The notes beneath the pieces were generated by a model. That model worked only from the letters and a program-made list of their open reading frames with translations. It did no database searches and was not told the origin of the DNA. From assembly GCA_028565635.1 (NCBI GenBank), contig JAOXYB010095271.1:1-21841 (forward strand): 21,841 nucleotides of DNA. Direction: 5' to 3'. Numbering within the stretch: position 1 is the stretch's first letter; every line of letters starts with the position of its first letter. The stretch comes from Phoronis ovalis. Taxonomy: Eukaryota > Phoronida > Phoronidae. Positions 20,001-21,841 of this stretch are shown piece after piece. The position numbers and the translations under genes were made by a program.

Positions 20001-21623
20001 ATATGGTGCTCTGTAAAAAAAGTACATTTTAATCTCGTTTAGAAGATGGACAATTTGGACTTATTAACAAAGTCAACGTTTGAAACAGCAGATTTATATT
20101 GGTCACAATCATCCAGGCCACTTACAACTACGTGACAAAGTATCAGTCACTACTGAACTTTTCAAGACAGTTTTTTAAGTGAATATTGTTAAAAATGGTC
20201 CCATAATTGTTTAGTAAGTTGCAACTTGAAACAGAAGAGTTTTCTTATTCCAAAGTGATGAACAATTTAAAATAATTAGTAGTACTCAATAACACTGTCA
20301 AAAAGTACATTTGATGTTTCAACGAAAAATATAATAATAAATGCAAAAAAGCATAAATTAACAAAAGATAAAAATAGTACAAAAAAGAATACCTATAATT
20401 ATAACTTTTATGAAAAAAAAATTGCATCTACAAAAAACAAACCTGATATTTCTCCCAATTCTGCATGGGAAAACAAGTTAGGTAATGATAAAAAAATTGT
20501 GTTTGGCAAAAAACAAACTGACAGTATTGGGTACATTGTTACATTTACACAAAGTAGTTATATTTTAAATATACTTCCTTTGGGATACTTTCGTGCCTTG
20601 TAATTCATGCAATATTAATACAAGTGCTCAAATGTAACTAAAATTGATATATTTGAAAATTATATTTAGCTATGTCAAAGTGTCCCTTTTTATAATACCA
20701 CCAATAAAAATTAATGTATTCATTAAAAACACTACCTTATCACGTTGTTGTTTTAATATTTATATTATATAATAAAAATATAAATTTACTAATTTCATTA
20801 ATATAGCAAAATGGCTAGAAAAAAACTGCTAAAAATACAGCAGTATCTTACTTGAACATGCTAAAACTGGTTTTGTAAAAACTGAAACTGTATATAATTA
20901 AAACACAAGAGAAAATGATAAACAATTAACTCACCTTCAAGTCTGAATGCTTAGCATTGCAACTGTATGTGGCAGGCTTGTGGTAGATGTACAGTGTGCT
21001 AAAAAGATTGACAAAATTGTTTAGTTAAAACAACACAGACTAGCTGTCAGTATGTGAGTTTTGTGTGATATAAATGAAACAACTTGAAAAGTGTCTAACA
21101 TTATAATTTATAGAATATTTTTCTATTCAAGTGTAAATGTGCACCAGTAAATATATGAATCGGCTAAAAGTAATCTTTCTCACAAGCATGTAATTGTTTC
21201 CTTAACTCATTTTACTGTGAGAAATGAACAATTACATCTTATTTCCAGAATCACATAGCCTTCCAATTTCTAAATCTTTAGAAACCATCCACAAAACTAC
21301 CATGATAAGATATGTTCATTTTGGATTAATTTTAAGCATTAAGCTACAAAAAGCATAACATTATTTTTTATTTCTAATAATATTGCAATTTACTTAAATT
21401 TAAATATACAAGTAGGACTGATGTTAAGTGCTAAGGATAATTGATGTGTCAAAAGATATCACTCACTTGAAGCATTTACAGAAGATGTCCCAGTCCATCC
21501 AGATGTTAGCGGGTTTTGGCGCGGGAACCTCTTCCTCTTCTTCTATGTGTTCACCCTCGACACCTTCAGCATTTTCGTCATCAGTTGTCATTTGATCCAT
21601 GGTAGAGTCCTTGTTAGACACAG
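7893..21623 (-). CDS. ADGB: Androglobin, C-terminal two thirds (23 exons)
   Basis: The exons join in frame into about 1,070 residues of a family whose vertebrate member is about 1,670 long; the calpain-like N-terminus is off the right edge. Order: DWDIFCKCFNTLYIYHKP linker start; beta-rich segment (LRLRTTATRAAVLSLPEG, LRFTMTAPHGYHVNL); globin helices C-H with Gln at E7 and His at F8; microexon linker; IQ motif (AAIKIQRDWKGFYCRRI); globin helices A-B (LQKAWAVLEP...LLLFREIFKHDPEL); DQPPNTWFVVFREVFYV; second beta-rich region; Lys/Glu-rich linker; HWTLRYVSDA and KDTERADEIRAMKRAWEEAE; poly-Pro; coiled-coil tail. This permuted globin around an IQ motif is specific to androglobin, a ciliary and sperm-flagellum protein in animals. 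No internal stop or frameshift was found. One donor, near 19965, is uncertain, and two terminal exons compete at the 3' end. Confidence 0.95.
8100..9300 (-). other. ADGB: Interval between the two ADGB terminal exons
   Basis: About 1.2 kb of AT-rich sequence in which I recognise no further exon. In the long isoform it is the left part of a roughly 1.56 kb intron (8100-9658). In the short isoform it would be beyond the mRNA 3' end. Confidence 0.7.
9300..9305 (-). terminator. ADGB: Poly(A) hexamer overlapping proximal ADGB stop
   Basis: AATAAA on the minus strand is formed by the Lys-TAA end of the proximal terminal exon plus the next base. Use of it would give a 3' UTR of only some 20 bases. 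Confidence 0.45.
9301..9405 (-). CDS. ADGB: ADGB proximal alternative terminal exon
   Basis: The acceptor cgtcatctag precedes 9405, phase 0, so it joins directly after ...QCEEMQ. It encodes 34 residues starting EAVDTKRAALNIAREIYRQK and ending NLLNPNWDK-TAA. No usable in-frame donor occurs before the stop, so it can only be a last exon (or a cassette that truncates the protein). Ten of its first 22 residues equal those of the distal terminal exon without a gap. The tail lacks the Lys-rich extension. Confidence 0.72.
   Translation of the reverse strand, partial: EAVDTKRAALNIAREIYRQKLLLERNLLNPNWDK
9659..9842 (-). CDS. ADGB: ADGB exon (coiled-coil tail)
   Basis: The acceptor is tttatgcag and the donor gtagat. 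One base completes Arg, then 61 codons end in phase 0. The segment PRYRDENVIREQMEAKQKEI and its continuation are rich in Glu, Gln, Arg and Lys with a heptad-like hydrophobic pattern, indicating a coiled coil. The end ...EQCEEMQ can join either terminal exon in phase. Confidence 0.9.
10092..10285 (-). CDS. ADGB: ADGB exon (acidic, poly-proline segment)
   Basis: The acceptor is ttattaccag and the donor gtaaat; 64 codons plus two bases. It begins VQPDKEEEQAVPP, is probably disordered, and contains seven consecutive prolines in LEPPPPPPPKE before LQPLDITPFLR. The split Arg codon AG|G agrees with the next exon. Confidence 0.9.
10286..10615 (-). other. ADGB: ADGB intron with 29-base tandem duplication
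   Basis: A phase-0 intron, GTGAGT...TACCAG. The 19-base sequence aagtaagtaacaacatata (+ strand) occurs at 10561-10579 and again at 10590-10608, offset by 29. It lies immediately inside the donor of the 10616-10956 exon. Confidence 0.75.
10616..10956 (-). CDS. ADGB: ADGB exon (Lys-rich linker plus conserved HWTLRY block)
   Basis: The acceptor is gattaacag and the donor gtgagt; two bases complete Ile, then 113 codons end in phase 0. A disordered Lys/Asp/Ser-rich stretch (KDKSKGKDKKDDKKDSS) precedes PHWTLRYVSDA and VEVRKDTERADEIRAMKRAW, then EEAEPGRAAKALQSRQKYLN. The latter blocks are strong androglobin signatures. Confidence 0.95.
10957..11743 (-). other. ADGB: ADGB intron
   Basis: A 787-base phase-1 intron, GTAAGT...AACAG. 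It is AT-rich and includes a palindromic tacatgtacatgta run near 11490-11505; no gene is seen. Confidence 0.75.
11744..11855 (-). CDS. ADGB: ADGB exon (ATVLRNSWPL block)
   Basis: The acceptor is cttattttag and the donor gtaagt; 37 codons plus one base. It reads PHKYVIQATVLRNSWPLSQA then AWVFVQELKELEKNELK. The I/L-QATVL-x-NSWPL motif is typical of the androglobin C-terminal region. Confidence 0.92.
12259..12419 (-). CDS. ADGB: ADGB exon (disordered Ser/Glu/Lys linker)
   Basis: The acceptor is ctttattag and the donor gtatgt. Two bases complete Ser, then 53 codons end in phase 0. The composition is low-complexity: NTKEKDKVKG, SEGSRPSSRQSGSSDIEDEE. No domain is expected here; placement rests on clean phase and splice sites on both sides. 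Confidence 0.88.
12807..13197 (-). CDS. ADGB: ADGB exon (largest; beta-rich domain)
   Basis: The acceptor is ctaatttcag and the donor gtgagt; 130 codons plus one base. It begins KGYTFVAEARTTDMSMPSGR, has WRMRLIGSLSPLP, HQREIRDYYVPNEKNVILRY and DVYVRLSVLDREEEV, and ends in an acidic/Ser-rich stretch. Alternating hydrophobic strands suggest a beta-sandwich comparable to the C2-like domains of calpain relatives; that is inference, while the androglobin assignment is firm. Confidence 0.94.
13482..13635 (-). CDS. ADGB: ADGB exon
   Basis: The acceptor is tgctcttacag and the donor gtcagt. One base completes Arg, then 51 codons end in phase 0. It reads EVFYVTEEMLAVPKLYVPIN, TCLLRIVNNDTGEEIPRVFQ and KVAPYVYKKNK, a beta-rich segment that follows the A/B globin half in androglobins. 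Confidence 0.93.
13992..14126 (-). CDS. ADGB: ADGB exon (globin B helix end, PPNTWFVVFR)
   Basis: The acceptor is aattttacag and the donor gtaagc. Forty-four codons lie between two split Arg codons. EIFKHDPELMTKYPF matches a globin B-C corner (compare LFKSHPETLEKF of myoglobins), then HKDEWNKISYADF and DQPPNTWFVVF, both strongly conserved in androglobins. Confidence 0.95.
14338..14526 (-). CDS. ADGB: ADGB exon (IQ motif and globin A helix)
   Basis: The acceptor is aaaattctag and the donor gtatgt. Sixty-two codons lie between split Arg codons. DPTPEEHVAAIKIQRDWKGF and YCRRIVEARR form an IQ calmodulin-binding motif, with Lys in place of the usual Arg at the sixth position. KVLENLQKAWAVLEPNAEQN and GLLLFR then give globin helices A and B. 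The IQ motif sitting between permuted globin halves is the diagnostic androglobin layout. Confidence 0.96.
15021..15057 (-). CDS. ADGB: ADGB microexon, 37 nt
   Basis: The acceptor is tgttttgtag and the donor gtatgt. It encodes GDQDKSLDKWLDR across split codons on both sides, giving a continuous frame into DPTPEEHVAAIKIQ. It is part of the linker between the globin C-H half and the IQ motif. Confidence 0.88.
15058..15794 (-). other. ADGB: ADGB intron
   Basis: A 737-base phase-1 intron, GTAGGT...TTGTAG. It is AT-rich; open frames on both strands at 15217-15453 show no recognisable protein. Confidence 0.75.
15795..15821 (-). CDS. ADGB: ADGB microexon, 27 nt
   Basis: The acceptor is atgcttgtgtag and the donor gtaggt. 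Two bases, eight codons (TESLESQL) and one base fit the phases of both neighbours exactly. The protein content is not distinctive, so the call rests on splice signals and phase. Confidence 0.8.
15822..16855 (-). other. ADGB: ADGB intron (longest in the microexon cluster)
   Basis: A 1,034-base phase-1 intron, GTAAGT...GTGTAG. Overlapping open frames of 106 residues (+, 16077-16397) and 98 residues (-, 16274-16570) occur here but resemble nothing known. They are treated as chance. Confidence 0.7.
16856..16903 (-). CDS. ADGB: ADGB small exon, 48 nt
   Basis: The acceptor is cgttttag and the donor gtaagt. It encodes STGATSHRGSAKNTKKR across split codons, a basic Ser/Thr/Lys-rich flexible linker following the globin C-H half. 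Phase agrees on both sides. Confidence 0.86.
16904..17461 (-). other. ADGB: ADGB intron
   Basis: A 558-base phase-1 intron, GTAAGT...TTTTAG. I see nothing else in it. Confidence 0.75.
17462..17612 (-). CDS. ADGB: ADGB exon (globin G/H helices)
   Basis: The acceptor is ttgttttcag-like (ttttcag) and the donor gtaagt; 50 codons plus one base. It reads LFNDSLYYTLRKALAGELAT then QEMAFAWRAFNFDVITPNIL. These are the amphipathic G/H helices of the permuted globin, ending in a Gly/Ser/Pro linker. Confidence 0.94.
17948..18115 (-). CDS. ADGB: ADGB exon (globin heme pocket, E and F helices)
   Basis: Fifty-six codons in phase 0 at both ends, with acceptor tttctag and donor gtaaat. It begins ESCRFVDNATQVIRKIGDCI. 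Gln at exon residue 11 (codon 18083-18085) and His at residue 40 (17996-17998, in ELVKCHCP) are 29 apart, the exact E7-to-F8 spacing of myoglobin. Gln at E7 and His at F8 are the known androglobin heme ligand positions. Confidence 0.95.
18499..18613 (-). CDS. ADGB: ADGB exon
   Basis: The acceptor is tctttttag and the donor gtatgt; one base completes Gly, then 38 codons in phase 0. It reads RHVLRFTMTAPHGYHVNLCS and SVQFVFGDEELVMSNLTK. The beta-rich VLRFTM...FGDEE block directly precedes the globin in androglobins. Confidence 0.93.
18988..19138 (-). CDS. ADGB: ADGB exon
   Basis: The acceptor is atatggtatag and the donor gtgagt. Forty-nine codons lie between two split codons. A Pro-rich start (SPSREAPPQPVQPG) is followed by LVAEPYSWKSLVTGQPILRL and RTTATRAAVLSLPEG, a conserved androglobin segment. 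Confidence 0.93.
19547..19714 (-). CDS. ADGB: ADGB exon
   Basis: The acceptor is ccattttcgcag and the donor gtaagc. Two bases, 55 codons and one base. VDNLKPTEIVVSFSSLSRWF begins it, then DPPPVPPNPKEKE and an acidic/Lys-rich disordered tail to ATDG. It joins cleanly to the next exon; its own upstream junction is less certain (see 19965-20010). Confidence 0.88.
19965..20010 (-). CDS. ADGB: ADGB small exon, about 46 nt (donor uncertain)
   Basis: The acceptor ttttttacag before 20010 is good. The frame STISSSKGDKKSAAS follows NWEKYQ in phase. The next exon requires one leftover base, which fits a donor gtgcag (left end 19965), gtggtg three codons earlier in effect, or gtgacc further on; all are weak. 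The Ser/Lys-rich content is linker-like. Confidence 0.6.
20011..20442 (-). other. ADGB: ADGB intron
   Basis: A 432-base phase-0 intron, GTTTGT...TTACAG. It is AT-rich; nothing else is seen. Confidence 0.7.
20443..20460 (-). CDS. ADGB: ADGB microexon, 18 nt
   Basis: The acceptor ttttcccatgcag and donor gtttgt bound exactly six codons, NWEKYQ, in phase 0. They join ...KHSDLK on one side and STISSSKG on the other. The aromatic/charged content resembles the W-E-x-Y/F start found after this block in androglobins, but so short an exon needs transcript support. Confidence 0.75.
20461..20934 (-). other. ADGB: ADGB intron
   Basis: A 474-base phase-0 intron, GTGAGT...ATGCAG. It is very AT-rich, with a small palindrome atttatat/atataaat near 20757-20784. 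No gene. Confidence 0.75.
20935..20998 (-). CDS. ADGB: ADGB exon, 64 nt
   Basis: The acceptor is atctttttag and the donor gtgagt. One base completes Asn, then 21 codons: TLYIYHKPATYSCNAKHSDL and K. The F-N-x-x-Y-x-x-HKP pattern with the preceding exon is an androglobin hallmark. Confidence 0.93.
20999..21466 (-). other. ADGB: ADGB intron
   Basis: A 468-base phase-2 intron, GTGAGT...TTTTAG. It is AT-rich and nothing else is seen. Confidence 0.75.
21467..21623 (-). CDS. ADGB: ADGB exon, most N-terminal in window
   Basis: The acceptor is ttactattgtag and the donor gtgagt. Two bases, 51 codons and two bases. An acidic, disordered start (MTTDDENAEGVEGEHIEEEE) leads to VPAPKPANIWMDWDIFCKCF, where W-x-D-W-x-x-x-C-x-C/F-F is conserved in androglobins. 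The preceding exons, with the calpain-like domain, lie beyond the right edge. Confidence 0.92.
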
Positions 21624-21645
21624 CTACAATAGTAAGTTCCAAATA

Positions 21646-21841
21646 CAGATATCATTAATACAGATATCATTAATACAGATATCATTAATACAAATATCAT
21701 TAATACAGATATCATTAATACAGATATCATTAACACAGATATCATTAACACAGATATCATTAACACAGATATCATTAACACAGATATCATTAACACAGAT
21801 ATCATTAACACAGATATCATTAACACAGATATCATTAACAC
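21646..21841. repeat. 15-bp minisatellite, at least 13 copies, runs off window
   Basis: Perfect or near-perfect head-to-tail units: cagatatcattaata five times (the fourth has caaata), then cagatatcattaaca eight times to the window end. It starts 21 bases from an ADGB acceptor, inside the intron. The unit length of 15 keeps an open frame on the minus strand (Met-Ile-Ser-Val-Leu repeated), which is a by-product of periodicity, not a gene. Confidence 0.97.

Noticed and set aside
20757-20784. Palindrome atttatat/atataaat
   Set aside because: Short, pure A/T and expected by chance in this composition.
21614-21841. Open frame of 75 codons with a repeated Met-Ile-Ser-Val-Leu unit
   Set aside because: It is produced by the 15-bp minisatellite, whose length is a multiple of three and lacks stops in that frame; it lies in an ADGB intron.
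21646-21841. CRISPR-like array
   Set aside because: Units are contiguous 15-mers without spacers, in animal intron DNA.

Overview
The window is AT-rich, intron-dense animal nuclear DNA. Both recognisable genes are metazoan proteins split by spliceosomal introns with GT-AG ends. There are no bacterial-style operons, Shine-Dalgarno sites, tRNAs or rRNAs. The short introns, about 0.2 to 1.2 kb, and the repeat types suggest an aquatic invertebrate; I cannot name the phylum from sequence alone.

Left part (1-6810, + strand): the 3' half of a TMEM135 gene. Six exons between 3141 and 6810 join in frame to give 276 residues ending at a TAG stop, roughly the C-terminal 60% of the protein. The N-terminal exons are left of the window, so 1-3140 is read as intron. 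It holds a degenerate tandem repeat headed by a C9GGG run (about 849-1251) and a CTCF-type core motif (3064-3077). A foldback repeat lies in a later intron (4375-4537).

Middle (6811-7892): the convergent intergenic and 3' UTR interval, with polyadenylation hexamers for both genes.

Right part (7893-21623, - strand): the C-terminal two thirds, about 1,070 residues, of androglobin (ADGB), built from 23 recognisable exons. From N to C the protein shows a beta-rich region, the C-to-H half of the circularly permuted globin (Gln at E7 and His at F8, 29 residues apart), a linker made of tiny exons, an IQ calmodulin-binding motif, the A/B half of the globin, another beta-rich segment, a Lys/Glu-rich linker, and a coiled-coil tail. 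The calpain-like N-terminal domain is off the right edge. A 15-bp minisatellite (21646-21841) abuts the last visible acceptor and runs off the window.

The most interesting observation is at the ADGB 3' end. Two phase-compatible terminal exons (9301-9405 and 7893-8099) encode clearly related starts, then diverge into a short tail and a lysine-rich tail. Each ends with Lys-TAA overlapping an AATAAA hexamer. This looks like a duplicated last exon giving two alternative C-termini. The two genes are not known to act together: TMEM135 is an organelle membrane protein and ADGB is linked to cilia and sperm flagella.
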